The notes beneath the pieces were generated by a model. It was not told where the DNA came from, searched no databases, and saw only the letters and a list, made by a program, of their open reading frames with translations. Of a DNA stretch of 64,000 bases, positions 17,575 to 26,222 are shown one piece after another; position 1 is the stretch's first letter, and each line of letters begins with the position of its first letter. The translations under genes were made by a program, and so were the position numbers. Origin of the DNA: Streptosporangium album (GTDB lineage Bacteria > Actinomycetota > Actinomycetes > Streptosporangiales > Streptosporangiaceae); assembly GCF_014203795.1 (NCBI RefSeq), contig NZ_JACHJU010000001.1:2604001-2668000 (forward strand). Reading direction: 5' to 3'.

Positions 17575-17856
17575 TCACGAACGGACGAGACGGGCGATGG
17601 CCGCCGAGGCCTCCTTGACCTTCTCCTCCGCCTCGGGGCCGCCGGTGCTGATGGCGTCGGCGACGCAGTGCCCGATGTGGTCCTCCAGGAGGCCGAGCGC
17701 CACCGCCTGAAGAGCGCGCGTGGCGGCTGACACCTGTGTCAGCACGTCGATGCAGTAGGCATCCTCTTCGACCATCCGCTGCAGGCCTCTTATCTGCCCC
17801 TCGATCCGCCGTAGCCGGGTCAGATAGGCCTGCTTGTCTGCGCTGTACCCATGCAT
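17575..17856 (-). CDS. csoR: CsoR-family copper-sensing repressor
   Basis: 93 aa, all-helical DUF156 repressor. The Cu(I) ligands of the family are present as Cys35 (AYCID), His60 and Cys64 (EDHIGHC), the X-C-H-C pattern that distinguishes CsoR from FrmR/RcnR types. The N-terminal LTRLRRIEGQIRGLQRMVEE helix is typical. Cu(I) binding would release DNA and induce a copper exporter, but no copA or copZ is in the window, so it is an orphan here. Upstream glycosyltransferase genes run in the same direction with about 18 bp spacing. Confidence 0.9.
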   Translation of the reverse strand: MHGYSADKQAYLTRLRRIEGQIRGLQRMVEEDAYCIDVLTQVSAATRALQAVALGLLEDHIGHCVADAISTGGPEAEEKVKEASAAIARLVRS

Positions 17857-17874
17857 GTCACAACGGTACCCGCG

Positions 17875-18948
17875 TCAGGCGGAGCGGGAAGTGGCCACGA
17901 TGAGTTTCTCCCACTGCTCGGCCACCGAAGGCGCCGCGTGGGCGGCTGCGGCCTCCAGCGCGCCGACCGCGAGCTCCCGGCGCCGGCGCTCGTCGTCGAT
18001 GAGCGCGAGCAGCGCGGAGGCGTACGCCTCGATCTCGCCCTCCCCCTCGGCGACCAGGACCCCGCTGCGGCCGTCGGTCACGAACTCTCCCGGTCCTCTC
18101 GGGCTGTCGAACCCGATCACCGGCACCCCGCTGGCCATCGCCTCGATCACGCTCATCCCGAGCGTCTCGGCCCGCGAGGTCACCGCGACGACCGACGCCT
18201 TGGCGAATTCGCCGGTCAGGTCGGAGGTCAATCCCATGAAGTAGACGTGATTGTGCAGGTTCAGGTCCTGGACCAGGGCACGGAGCCGCCTGTCCTCCGG
18301 GCCTCCGCCGTAGAGGCGCAGCCGCCAGTCGGGGCGCTTGTCGGCGACGGTGGCGAACGCGCGGATCAACCGGTCATAGGCCTTCACCGGCACCCAGCTC
18401 CCGCCGGCGGCGACGATGCGGTTGTCCATCCGCGAACGCGGCCAGGGACCGGCGGGGAGCGCGTCCGGGATCAGCTTGATCTCGACGCCGTCCAGCAGCC
18501 GGTCCCACTCCCGGCGGCTCGTCTCGGTGGCGGTGACGACCGCGTCCAGGCGCGGATAGAACCTCCTGATCGGTCCGGGCACCGGCGGGCGGCCCCACTC
18601 CCGGGCGATCCGCACGGTGTCGCGGGGCGCGTGCCTGGCCACCTGGACGCTCAGTCCCGGCCTGAAGCCGATGACCACGTCGGCCTTGAGCGCGCGCAGC
18701 CGCCGCCAGAGGGCGACCTCGGTCCGCATCTGCCCCTGCGGCAGCAGATGCCGCGCCCCCGGCTCGGTGTCGACCACCCAGGACAGCGTCACCCCGGGCT
18801 CCACGGGGAAGAACGGTCTCTCCTCGTGCCGGCGGAGGCTGAGTATCTCGACGTCATGGCGTCCGGCGAGCTCTCCCGCGAGGTTGACGGCCGATCGGAC
18901 ATCACCCCGCATGCCGGAGAGGGAGGGGACGAGCAGGCAGATCCTCAC
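17875..18948 (-). CDS. GT4-family glycosyltransferase
   Basis: 357 aa, GT-B fold. The N-terminal ICLLVPSLSGMRGDVRSAVNLAGELA has the usual glycine-rich start. The C-terminal Rossmann half carries LYGGGPEDRRL, the acceptor/donor region VYFMGLTSD, and the catalytic EX7E-like element TLGMSVIEAMASGVPVIGFD with RGPGEFV. The donor is probably a nucleotide sugar; the acceptor is perhaps a cell-surface glycan or teichoic-acid-like polymer. It overlaps the stop of the upstream 264-aa gene by 4 nt, so the pair is translationally coupled. Confidence 0.88.
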   Translation of the reverse strand: MRICLLVPSLSGMRGDVRSAVNLAGELAGRHDVEILSLRRHEERPFFPVEPGVTLSWVVDTEPGARHLLPQGQMRTEVALWRRLRALKADVVIGFRPGLSVQVARHAPRDTVRIAREWGRPPVPGPIRRFYPRLDAVVTATETSRREWDRLLDGVEIKLIPDALPAGPWPRSRMDNRIVAAGGSWVPVKAYDRLIRAFATVADKRPDWRLRLYGGGPEDRRLRALVQDLNLHNHVYFMGLTSDLTGEFAKASVVAVTSRAETLGMSVIEAMASGVPVIGFDSPRGPGEFVTDGRSGVLVAEGEGEIEAYASALLALIDDERRRRELAVGALEAAAAHAAPSVAEQWEKLIVATSRSA

Positions 18949-19739
18949 CCTCCGACCTCGATCCTGAGCTCGTCGTCGGCGGTGTAGAGGGGCCGGATCG
19001 GCACTCCGTCAATCTCCTCGGCCGGGTAGTGCAGGCGGCGGTGCTTGCCGTCCACGTCGTCCAGCCGGGAACCCAGGCGGAGCGGCGCGGCCAGACCGTC
19101 CACCTCCAGCGAGGGCTCCCAGGTGCCCGTCTGCTCGGGCGCGGCGGCGAGCACGTCGCACAGGGAGAGCGCGGCGTGGAAACGCACCCCCTGGACCGTC
19201 GCGCCCACGGTCAGCTCGGCGTCGGGATGGTTACGGCGCAGCGCGAGCCGTGCCCCGTGCCGGGACTCGTCGTCGTCGAAGCCGGTGAAGGCCAGCAGGC
19301 CGGTGACCTCGAAGCGGCCCTCCCGGAACCAGACCGCGCGGACCTCGGCGACCGGTTCGGCGTCGTCGACCCTCAGCGCCAGGAAACCGGTGCGCGTCCG
19401 GTAGGCCCGGTGGGCCAGCGTGCGGCGGCTCAGGGCGTAGGTGTCGAGGCGGTCCAGGGAGAAACCCGGATCGACGCTCGGCAGCCGGGTGCGGGTCCCC
19501 TCCTGCTCCAGGTAGACGTCCCAGCGGCCGGGGGTGAGGGGGAGCGGCCCGAGCGAGACCGCGAGTGTCGCGTCCCGGGCCTCGGCACCCGGGGTGCCCA
19601 GCACCACCGCGCGCTCCACCGCGGTGGCGCGGTGTCGCAGAACGAGCCCGGCCCCGTTCGCCAGCGGACCGTCGAGGGACAGACGGAGTGAGAGAACGTC
19701 GGTCAGAGTGACCTCGGCATCCGTGACGACGACATGCAT
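18945..19739 (-). CDS. Hypothetical protein coupled to glycosyltransferase
   Basis: 264 aa, no recognised family. Predicted mostly beta: repeated short hydrophobic strands with RLSLDGPLANGAGLVLRHR, GRWDVYLEQEGTRTRLPSVD and FEVTGLLAFTGFDDDE. This suggests a beta-sandwich of the kind found next to, or inside, polymer glycosyltransferases. There is no signal peptide. Its stop overlaps the glycosyltransferase start by 4 nt (ATGA-type), so the two probably act together, for example in assembling or modifying a surface glycan. That role is inference from coupling only. Confidence 0.7.
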   Translation of the reverse strand: MHVVVTDAEVTLTDVLSLRLSLDGPLANGAGLVLRHRATAVERAVVLGTPGAEARDATLAVSLGPLPLTPGRWDVYLEQEGTRTRLPSVDPGFSLDRLDTYALSRRTLAHRAYRTRTGFLALRVDDAEPVAEVRAVWFREGRFEVTGLLAFTGFDDDESRHGARLALRRNHPDAELTVGATVQGVRFHAALSLCDVLAAAPEQTGTWEPSLEVDGLAAPLRLGSRLDDVDGKHRRLHYPAEEIDGVPIRPLYTADDELRIEVGG

Positions 19740-19856
19740 CGCCAGCTCCCTCCCCGTCGAATGAGCTACGCGACGTTGAGGTTACCGTGATTTTTCCGTA
19801 ATCGACAGAAAGACTTTTGGACCTAGTGTCGTTTTCTTAACATCTTTACCGATAGT

Positions 19857-19887
19857 CAGGTGCGGCCCGCAAAGCGGGCCGCACCTG
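19857..19887. terminator. Strong hairpin terminator
   Basis: Perfect 14-bp stem with AAA loop: 19857-19870 pairs with 19874-19887. It is immediately downstream of the minus-strand Fe-S oxidoreductase gene (stop near 19896). Confidence 0.85.
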
Positions 19888-19895
19888 AACCGGGA

Positions 19896-22046
19896 TCAGG
19901 AAGCCTCGACGGGCTGCCCCTTGATGGACTTGATCAGAAGCTGGGAGACGTCCACGACCTCCAGCGTCTCCTTGGCCTCACCGGCGTTCTTCTTCTCGTT
20001 GATCGAGTCGCCCAGCATGACAAGACAGAACGGACAGGCGGTGGAGATGGTGTCCGGGTCGGTCGTCAGCGCCTCGTCCACCCGTTCGGTGTTGATGCGC
20101 TTGCCGAGCCGCTCCTCCATCCACATCCGCGCGCCGCCGGCGCCGCAGCAGAAGCCGCGCTCCTTGTGGCGGTGCATCTCCTGGGTCTGCACGCCCGGGA
20201 CCTTGGCCATGATGTCGCGGGGCTGGGAGTAGACCTTGTTGTGGCGGCCGAGGAAGCACGGGTCGTGATAGGTGATCTTCTCCTCGATCGGCGTGACCGG
20301 AACCAGCTTGCCCTCGTCCACCAGCTTGGCCAGGAGCTGGGTATGGTGGACGACCTCGTAGGTCCCGCCGAGCTGCGGATACTCGTTGGCGAGGGTGTTG
20401 AAGCAGTGCGGGCAGGTAGCGACGATCTTCTTGACCTCGGCCTCGTTCAGCGTCTCGACGTTCTGCTTGGCCAGCATGTCGAAGAGGAACTCCATGCCCA
20501 GCCGGCGGGCCGGGTCACCGGTGCAGGCCTCCATCGGGCCGAGCACCGCGAACTTCACACCCGCGACGTGCAGCAGCTCCGCGACCGCCTTGGTGGTCTT
20601 CTTGGCCCTGTCCTCCAGGGCCCCGGCGCAGCCGACCCAGAAGAGGTATTCGGTGTCCTCGGGCATCTTCTCGTCGATGAGCCGGACCTCGATGGGGTCG
20701 ACGTCGCGGCTCGCGAGCTCCTCGATCCAGTCGGCCCGCTTCATCTCGGACATCCCCCACGGGTTGCCCTTGTTCTCCAGGTTCTTGACCATGACGCCGG
20801 CCTCGGACGGGAAGTTCGACTCCACCATCACCTGGTAGCGGCGCATGTCGAGGATGTGGTCGATGTGCTCGATGTCCACCGGGCACTGCTCGACGCAGGC
20901 GCCGCAGTTGGTGCAGGACCACAGCACGTCCGGGTGGATGACGCCGTCCTCGCCCACCATGGGCTTGTCCAGCAGGGCGAGCACGTCCTCGTGCAGACCG
21001 GCCCGCTGTTCCTGGGTGGCCGTCAGGTACGGCGCCACCTTGAAGGCGTGGTCGCGCTGCTCCAGGATCAGCATCTTCGGCGACAGCGGCTTGTCGGTGT
21101 TCCAGGCCGGGCACTGGTCCTGGCAGCGGCCGCACTCGGTGCAGGTGTAGAAGTCGAGGAAGCCCTTCCAGGTGGTGTCCTCGATCTTGCCTCGGCCGAG
21201 CCTGTCGCCGTCGAGGTCCTCGTCCTCGAAGTCGACGATCTTGCCGTCGATCCGCATCGGCTGCGCCGGCCCGTTGCCGTCCGGGCGGCGGGAGAACGCC
21301 ACGTTCAGCGGAGCGGTGAAGATGTGCAGGTGCTTGGAGTTCACCACGATCACGAGGAACACCAGCATGACGCCGATGTGCAGGAGCAGCCCGACGTGCT
21401 CGATCACCTCGTTGGCCGAGGCGCCCAGCGGCCGCAGCAGGGCCGCGGCGGCCTCGGAGGCGAACGCTCCCGACGTGTAGGGAAGGTTGCCGGTGTTGAA
21501 GGCCGCGCCGCGGAAGAGGAACATCGTCCAGATCACGTTGAAGATCATGAAGAGGACGAGCCAGGCGCCACCGAGATGCGAGCCGGAGAAGCGGGACCTA
21601 CGGCCGAGCTTCTTGGGCGAGTTCTTGATCCTGATGACCGTGAAGGCGATCAGGCCGATCAGGGCCGCGACCGCGATGAAGTCCTGCAGGAAGCCCAGAA
21701 CGGCCCAGGTCCCGATGAGCGGGATATGGAAGTCGGGGGTGCCGGTGACCGCGCCCTGGATCAGGGCGCCGTAGGCCTCCAGGTAGACGGTCGCCAGGAT
21801 GAAGAACGCCCACATGACGAAGGCGTGCGCGGTGCCCGAGGCCGTCCACTTGAGCAGCTTCTTCTGGCCGAAGACCTCGACGAGCTGGGCCTTGATCTCC
21901 TCGCCCACGTTGTTCTTGGCGTATTCGATCCGCTCGGGCGCGGGCGGCCCGACGGTGGCGAGCTTGTAGAGGAACAGCACACGGCGCGCGGCAAGCGCGA
22001 CCGCGACGGCTGTCATGACCAGCCCGATGATCGCTACCCAGAGCAC
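19896..22046 (-). CDS. Membrane-bound Fe-S oxidoreductase (HdrD/GlpC-like)
   Basis: About 716 aa. N-terminal half: several membrane helices including a cytochrome-b-like (NarI-type) region. Centre: two [4Fe-4S] motifs, CTECGRCQDQCP and CTNCGACVEQCP. C-terminal: two CCG-type cysteine-rich domains with CPHCFNTLANEYP, GFCCGAGGARMWMEE and CPFCLVML. This is the actinobacterial heterodisulfide-reductase-like protein thought to pass electrons, possibly from electron-transfer flavoprotein, to the quinone pool. The substrate is not known. GTG 22046 is preferred, with GGGAGG just before it; GTG 22058 is possible. A palindrome at 22126-22137 and the upstream tetR gene suggest TetR control. Confidence 0.88.
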   Translation of the reverse strand: MLWVAIIGLVMTAVAVALAARRVLFLYKLATVGPPAPERIEYAKNNVGEEIKAQLVEVFGQKKLLKWTASGTAHAFVMWAFFILATVYLEAYGALIQGAVTGTPDFHIPLIGTWAVLGFLQDFIAVAALIGLIAFTVIRIKNSPKKLGRRSRFSGSHLGGAWLVLFMIFNVIWTMFLFRGAAFNTGNLPYTSGAFASEAAAALLRPLGASANEVIEHVGLLLHIGVMLVFLVIVVNSKHLHIFTAPLNVAFSRRPDGNGPAQPMRIDGKIVDFEDEDLDGDRLGRGKIEDTTWKGFLDFYTCTECGRCQDQCPAWNTDKPLSPKMLILEQRDHAFKVAPYLTATQEQRAGLHEDVLALLDKPMVGEDGVIHPDVLWSCTNCGACVEQCPVDIEHIDHILDMRRYQVMVESNFPSEAGVMVKNLENKGNPWGMSEMKRADWIEELASRDVDPIEVRLIDEKMPEDTEYLFWVGCAGALEDRAKKTTKAVAELLHVAGVKFAVLGPMEACTGDPARRLGMEFLFDMLAKQNVETLNEAEVKKIVATCPHCFNTLANEYPQLGGTYEVVHHTQLLAKLVDEGKLVPVTPIEEKITYHDPCFLGRHNKVYSQPRDIMAKVPGVQTQEMHRHKERGFCCGAGGARMWMEERLGKRINTERVDEALTTDPDTISTACPFCLVMLGDSINEKKNAGEAKETLEVVDVSQLLIKSIKGQPVEAS

Positions 22047-22125
22047 GGGTCCTCCCACATACGGCGTTGGCTGCCAGCGTACGACCGCCGGTCATCCAGT
22101 AGTGACGGCGGGTTGCCACAAATCC

Positions 22126-22137
22126 TACCGATCGGTA
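22126..22137. promoter_or_regulatory. Candidate TetR operator
   Basis: Perfect 12-bp palindrome TACCGATCGGTA, about 80-90 bp upstream of the Fe-S oxidoreductase start and just after the tetR gene. The ACCGATCGGT core is a common TetR-family operator shape. Confidence 0.5.
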
Positions 22138-22220
22138 ACTTGTTGCCGAGCCGTAGGCCCCGGTGACCGTGGTCACCTTATGGTCAATTCGACATACAGA
22201 ACAATGCTCTGCATATGTCG

Positions 22221-22847
22221 TCACATCAGCGGAAACTGCCGGGAACCATCGAGATAGCGCTGGATCGTGGGCGTGAGCAGCTCCACCAGCTCCTCGATGC
22301 TCACCGAGGCCAGCGGCTCCAGCTTGACGACGTATCTCATCAGCACCACCCCGAAAAGCTGTGCGAAGGCCGCCTCCATCCGGATCAGGGGGATCTCGAG
22401 CGTCTCCGCCACCCGGCTCAGGACCGCGTGCGTGACGAACTCACGGATCATCGCGGCCATCCGGTCATTGGTCATCGCGGTGCGGGCCAGCGCCAGCACG
22501 GGCTGGCGAGCCTCCTCGGCCGAGGTCATCGTCAGGACGAACCGGGTCAACCGCTCACCGGCCTCCTCCCGTGGCCCGGATGTGATCATCGGGATGACGT
22601 CGTCGGGGTTGACCGGCAGCTCCATGGCCGCGACGAACATCCCCTCCTTGCTCGCGAAGTAGTGGTGGACCAGTGCCGGGTCCACTCCCGCCTGCCGGGC
22701 GATGCCCCGGACCGTCGCCTTGTCGAACCCCTTCTCCGAGAAGGTCTCCCGCGCGGCCGCGAGGATCTGCCCGCGCGTGTCGGCCGAACCGGGCCTGCGC
22801 CCGGGACGTCTCCTGCCGGTCGGCTCGCTCTCGGGCCGCCCGCTCAT
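22221..22847 (-). CDS. TetR-family transcriptional regulator
   Basis: 208 aa. The N-terminal HTH (about residues 24-70) reads GQILAAARETFSEKGFDKAT followed by VRGIARQAGVDPALVHHYFASK. The C-terminal ligand domain is of the TetR_C_17-like actinobacterial type. ATG 22847 has GGGAGGA upstream. It lies between the sugar-isomerase-like gene and the Fe-S oxidoreductase on the same strand. The nearby palindrome makes the oxidoreductase its likely target. The ligand, perhaps an acyl-CoA or another metabolite, is unknown. Confidence 0.88.
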   Translation of the reverse strand: MSGRPESEPTGRRRPGRRPGSADTRGQILAAARETFSEKGFDKATVRGIARQAGVDPALVHHYFASKEGMFVAAMELPVNPDDVIPMITSGPREEAGERLTRFVLTMTSAEEARQPVLALARTAMTNDRMAAMIREFVTHAVLSRVAETLEIPLIRMEAAFAQLFGVVLMRYVVKLEPLASVSIEELVELLTPTIQRYLDGSRQFPLM

Positions 22848-22896
22848 CTGTCGTCCTCCCGCATCACGCAGGGGTCGTGCCTCACGGGTCGCCCGC

Positions 22897-23709
22897 TCAC
22901 ACGCTGGAGGACGTGGCCAGGTGCAGGCGCGCGAACGCCAGCGCCTCGGTGAGATCGGCGATCCGTTCCGTACGGCTCGCCGCCTTGCGCGTGTTGATCT
23001 CCAACACGACCAGGCCGTCGTAGCCGCTGCCCGCCAGACGCTCCAGGATCGGCGCGCACGGCTGGCCGCCCCGGCCGGGGACCAGGTGCTCGTCCTTGTT
23101 CGCCACCCCGATGCCGTCGGCCAGGTGCAGGTGGGCGAGCCGGTCGCCGAGCTTGGTGAACATCTCCATCGCGTCGACCCCGGACACGGCCGTGTGCGAC
23201 AGGTCCAGCGTCACCTGCGGGAAGGCGTAGTCGACCGGGTTCCAGTCCGGCGCGTAGGGCACGACCTCGTTGCCCCGGGCCTTCAGCGGGAACATGTTCT
23301 CCACCGCGAAGACCACATCGGTCTCCTCCCGCATCCTGGCCAGACCGGTCTCGAAGTCGCGTGCGTAGTCGCGCTGCCAGCGGAACGGCGGATGCACCAC
23401 GACCGTGCTGGCGCCGACCCTCTCCGCGGCCCACTGCGCCCGCTGGAGCTTGGCCCACGGATCCTTGCCCCACACCCGCTGGGTCACCAGCAGACACGGC
23501 GCGTGGATGGCCAGAATCGGCAGCCCGTAGTGGTCCGACAGCCGCTCCAGGACGTCGATGTCCTGGCTCACGGGGTCGGCGCCCACCATGATCTCGACAC
23601 CGTCGTACCCCAGACGCGCCGCCAGCTCGAAGGCGTCAGGGGTGCGCTCCGGGTAGACGGAGGCTGTGGACAGCGCGATCTTCGCCCTGGATCCTCGGAC
23701 AACGCTCAT
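22897..23709 (-). CDS. Sugar phosphate isomerase/epimerase-like TIM-barrel protein
   Basis: 270 aa, AP-endonuclease-2/xylose-isomerase-like barrel. Motifs: [12 protein letters not shown] at the N-terminus, LGYDGVEIM with a metal-binding Glu, [45 protein letters not shown] and LVVLEINTR, supplying the Glu/Asp/His metal ligands. The substrate is undetermined. ATG 23709 follows GGAGGCGAGG. An upstream in-frame start at 23754 lacks support. It is probably the first gene of an operon with tetR and the Fe-S oxidoreductase gene. Confidence 0.82.
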   Translation of the reverse strand: MSVVRGSRAKIALSTASVYPERTPDAFELAARLGYDGVEIMVGADPVSQDIDVLERLSDHYGLPILAIHAPCLLVTQRVWGKDPWAKLQRAQWAAERVGASTVVVHPPFRWQRDYARDFETGLARMREETDVVFAVENMFPLKARGNEVVPYAPDWNPVDYAFPQVTLDLSHTAVSGVDAMEMFTKLGDRLAHLHLADGIGVANKDEHLVPGRGGQPCAPILERLAGSGYDGLVVLEINTRKAASRTERIADLTEALAFARLHLATSSSV

Positions 23710-23869
23710 ACGGGTTCCTCGCCTCCGGCCGGAGTTCGCGTGAGCGAACTCCACCGCATTCGCGGGGCTGCGCGGCCGAGTTCACTCACCCTGCCAGCCT
23801 AAGCGCGAGCGCGGATGAGTGAGCCCGGCCGCGCTGATGCGTCGGAGATCACACGGCTACGGTGAAGGC

Positions 23870-24568
23870 ATGCCGCGGTTCACCAAGGGCGCCATCCCCA
23901 GCCCGAACATCTGGAACACGCCCCACATCTACGAGCTGGAGAACCGGGCGGTGGATCCCGAGGGCAGGGCCGAGGCCGCGATGTCCTCCATCCGGTCGTG
24001 GACCGGCGCGACGGTCCTCGACATCGGCTGTGGCAGCGGCTACCACCTGCCCGCCCTGTCGGCCACCGCCGCTCGCGTGATCGGCGTCGAGCCGCACGAG
24101 GACCTCGTCAGGCTGGCCCGGCGCCGCTGCGACCGGCTGCCCAACGTCGAGATCCACCCGGCTACCGCCCAGGCCCTCCCGGTGCCCGACGCCTCGGTGG
24201 ACGTGGCCATCGCCCGCTGGGCCTACTTCTTCGGCCCCGGCTGCGAGCCGGGCCTGGCCGAGCTCTCCCGGGTGATGCGGCGGGGCGGCGCGGCCTTCGT
24301 GATCGACCTCGACGCCACCCGCGGCGCCTTCGGCCGCTGGTTCGCCCAGTCCGTCCCCGCCTACTCGGCCAGGTCCGCCGAGAGGTTCTGGAGCAGCCAG
24401 AACTGGCAGACCCAGCGCCTCGACCTGCGCATGTCCTTCGAGCGCCGCGCCGACCTGGAGGCGGTGCTCCGCATCGAGTTCACCCCCGCGATCGCCGATC
24501 AGGCCATCGCCGAGACCCCCGGCTTGGAGCTCGCCTACCCCAACGTCCTGCGCTGGAAGCGTTTCTGA
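23870..24568 (+). CDS. SAM-dependent methyltransferase
   Basis: 232 aa, class I. Motif I VLDIGCGSGYHLPALSA lies at about residues 48-64, then GVEPHEDLVRLARRR (motif II) and PDASVDVAIARWAYFFG (motif IV), RGGAAFVIDLD. C-terminal substrate region is Trp/Arg rich. The target is unknown. ATG 23870 is chosen over upstream in-frame starts because homology begins shortly after; GAAGG lies only a few bases upstream, so initiation may be from a short leader. It stands alone, divergent from the isomerase-like gene. Confidence 0.83.
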   Translation: MPRFTKGAIPSPNIWNTPHIYELENRAVDPEGRAEAAMSSIRSWTGATVLDIGCGSGYHLPALSATAARVIGVEPHEDLVRLARRRCDRLPNVEIHPATAQALPVPDASVDVAIARWAYFFGPGCEPGLAELSRVMRRGGAAFVIDLDATRGAFGRWFAQSVPAYSARSAERFWSSQNWQTQRLDLRMSFERRADLEAVLRIEFTPAIADQAIAETPGLELAYPNVLRWKRF

Positions 24569-24610
24569 CGACCCACCGGACACCCGGGATGAAATGCCCC
24601 GCGAAACCGC

Positions 24611-24642
24611 TTGACCTTGACATTGACGTCAACGCTTAGCGT
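24611..24642 (+). promoter_or_regulatory. MerR-type promoter with long spacer
   Basis: TTGACC at 24611-24616 and TAGCGT at 24637-24642 are spaced 20 bp, longer than normal, as expected for MerR-family-controlled promoters. A 10-bp palindrome TTGACGTCAA (24623-24632) lies in the spacer and is the likely operator. AGGGAGG follows before the merR start. Confidence 0.65.
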
Positions 24643-24662
24643 GAACCCCCAGGGAGGAACGG

Positions 24663-25043
24663 ATGCGGATCGGGGAGCTCGCGAGACTCGCCGGAGTCAG
24701 CACCCGCGCGCTGCGCTACTACGAGCAGCAGGGGCTGATCACGGCGCGGCGGACGGCCAACGGCTACCGGGAGTACGGCGAGGCGGACCTCAGGCTCGTC
24801 ACCGAGATCAGGTCGCTGCTCGGCGTCGGGTTCACGCTGGAGGACGCCAGGCCGTTCGTGGCGTGCCTGCGGGCCGGCCACGCCTCGGGAGGGTCCTGCC
24901 CGGAGTCGGTGGAGGTCTACCAGCGCAAGCTGACCGAGATCGACGACGAGATCCGCACGCTGCTCGCCCGGCGGGCCGAGGTGACAGAGCAGTTGACCGC
25001 GGCCTGCCCCGGATGCGTATTCAGAAAGCAGGAAAAATCATGA
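24663..25043 (+). CDS. MerR-family regulator, possibly redox responsive
   Basis: 126 aa. N-terminal winged HTH MRIGELARLAGVSTRALRYY and arm LITARRTANGYREYGE; dimerisation helix about residues 80-112. Four cysteines lie at 68, 79, 115 and 118 (the last two as ACPGC). Its stop overlaps the start of a thioredoxin gene (ATGA), and its own promoter carries a long spacer with a dyad. A redox- or metal-sensing autoregulated switch that induces thioredoxin is a reasonable inference. It does not have the classic SoxR CXXCXXXXXC Fe-S signature. Confidence 0.9.
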   Translation: MRIGELARLAGVSTRALRYYEQQGLITARRTANGYREYGEADLRLVTEIRSLLGVGFTLEDARPFVACLRAGHASGGSCPESVEVYQRKLTEIDDEIRTLLARRAEVTEQLTAACPGCVFRKQEKS

Positions 25044-25354
25044 TCACTCTGACCGCCGACAACTTCGCCGAGCAGGTGCTCCAGAACGACAAGCCCGTCC
25101 TGGTCGACTTCTGGGCCGAATGGTGCCCGCCGTGCCGGATGATCGCGCCGGTCCTGGAGCAGATCGAGGCCGAGTACGGCGACCGCGTCACGATCGCCAA
25201 GCTCAACTACGACGAGCACCAGGAGATCGCGGCCCGTTACGGCGTCATGGGCCTGCCGACCCTCAACCTCTACAAGGGCGGCGAGGTGGTCCGGCAGATC
25301 GTCGGCGCCAAGCCCAAGCGCCTGCTCCTCGCCGACCTCGAAGCCCACATCTGA
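25040..25354 (+). CDS. trxA: Thioredoxin with WCPPC active site
   Basis: 104 aa, standard thioredoxin length. Active site WCPPC at residues 28-32 (canonical is WCGPC), preceded by VLVDFWAE. The cis-Pro loop GLPTLNLYKGG is conserved. It would act as a cytoplasmic disulfide reductase; no signal peptide. Replacing Gly by Pro in the CXXC loop usually shifts the redox potential, so it may be specialised. It overlaps merR by 4 nt, so the two are translationally coupled and controlled by the dyad promoter at 24611-24642. Confidence 0.93.
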   Translation: MITLTADNFAEQVLQNDKPVLVDFWAEWCPPCRMIAPVLEQIEAEYGDRVTIAKLNYDEHQEIAARYGVMGLPTLNLYKGGEVVRQIVGAKPKRLLLADLEAHI

Positions 25355-25521
25355 CCGCCTGACAGGGCACGTCCGAGGTGCCCGGACGCCCGCACGGGGA
25401 AGCAGGCCGCCGGCGCCGCGGACGCCGCCCCTCCGCGGCCGTGGCGCGCGACGGCCGGGCGGTGAACCCCGGACCGGAAATCCCTTGGCCCCGCCTCTGG
25501 GGGGCGCTTTAAGGTCGCCGC

Positions 25522-26190
25522 ATGCACATCCTCCTGGAGACCGACCGCCTGACGCTGCGCCGCTTCACCGAGACCGACGAGGACAACCTGGTCGAGCTCA
25601 ACGGCGACCCCGAGGTCATGCGCTTCCTCACCGGCGGCAGGCCCACCCCCCGCGACGAGATCCGGAACACGGTGCTCCCGTCGTTCCTCGGCTACTACGA
25701 GCGGCCCGGGGGTTTCGGCTTCTGGGCGGCCGTGGAGAGGTCCACCGGGCGGTTTCTGGGCTGGTTCCACCTCCGGCCCCGCAGAGAGGACGGCGAGATC
25801 GAGCTCGGCTACCGGCTGAACAGATCCGCCTGGGGCCGGGGTTACGCCACCGAGGGCTCACGCGCGCTGATCGACAAGGGCTTCACCGAGCTGGGCGTGG
25901 AGCGCGTGGTCGCCGAGACGATGGCGGTCAACCTCGGATCCCGGCGCGTGATGGAGAAGTCCGGCCTGACTCTGGTGCGCGCCTTCCACCAGGACTGGCC
26001 GGACGCCATCGCGGGATCCGAGCACGGAGAGGTCGAGTACGCGCTGACCAGGGCCGACTGGGAGGCGCGTCGCCGAGGTACGGCCGTCGCACCGCCGGCC
26101 CCGTCCGCAGAGGGACCGAACGGCGATGTCCGGGCGGCGCGACGCCTCCCCGGCGCTTCCCCCCGATACGGCGCACGCCGTAGTGGGTGA
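25522..26190 (+). CDS. GNAT-family N-acetyltransferase (RimJ/RimL type)
   Basis: 222 aa. ILLETDRLTLRRFTETDEDN is the usual RimJ/RimL-like beginning. The acetyl-CoA-binding segment is IELGYRLNRSAWGRGYATEG (Q/RxxGxG/A), and AVNLGSRRVMEKSGL is the terminal motif. The last ~45 residues are Pro/Arg-rich and outside the domain, so the stop may follow an unstructured tail. The substrate (protein N-terminus, small amine or antibiotic) is not readable. It is not clearly in an operon; radA starts 33 bp later with its own promoter region. Confidence 0.85.
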   Translation: MHILLETDRLTLRRFTETDEDNLVELNGDPEVMRFLTGGRPTPRDEIRNTVLPSFLGYYERPGGFGFWAAVERSTGRFLGWFHLRPRREDGEIELGYRLNRSAWGRGYATEGSRALIDKGFTELGVERVVAETMAVNLGSRRVMEKSGLTLVRAFHQDWPDAIAGSEHGEVEYALTRADWEARRRGTAVAPPAPSAEGPNGDVRAARRLPGASPRYGARRSG

Positions 26191-26222
26191 AAGTTGTCGG
26201 CGGGGACCTGTAGCGTGCGGCC

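Noticed and set aside
19860..22166. Long open frame on the plus strand opposite the Fe-S oxidoreductase gene
   Set aside because: High-GC codon bias makes the antisense strand of real genes open. The translated text is Asp/Val/Leu/His-rich without motifs, while the minus strand has clear Fe-S motifs.
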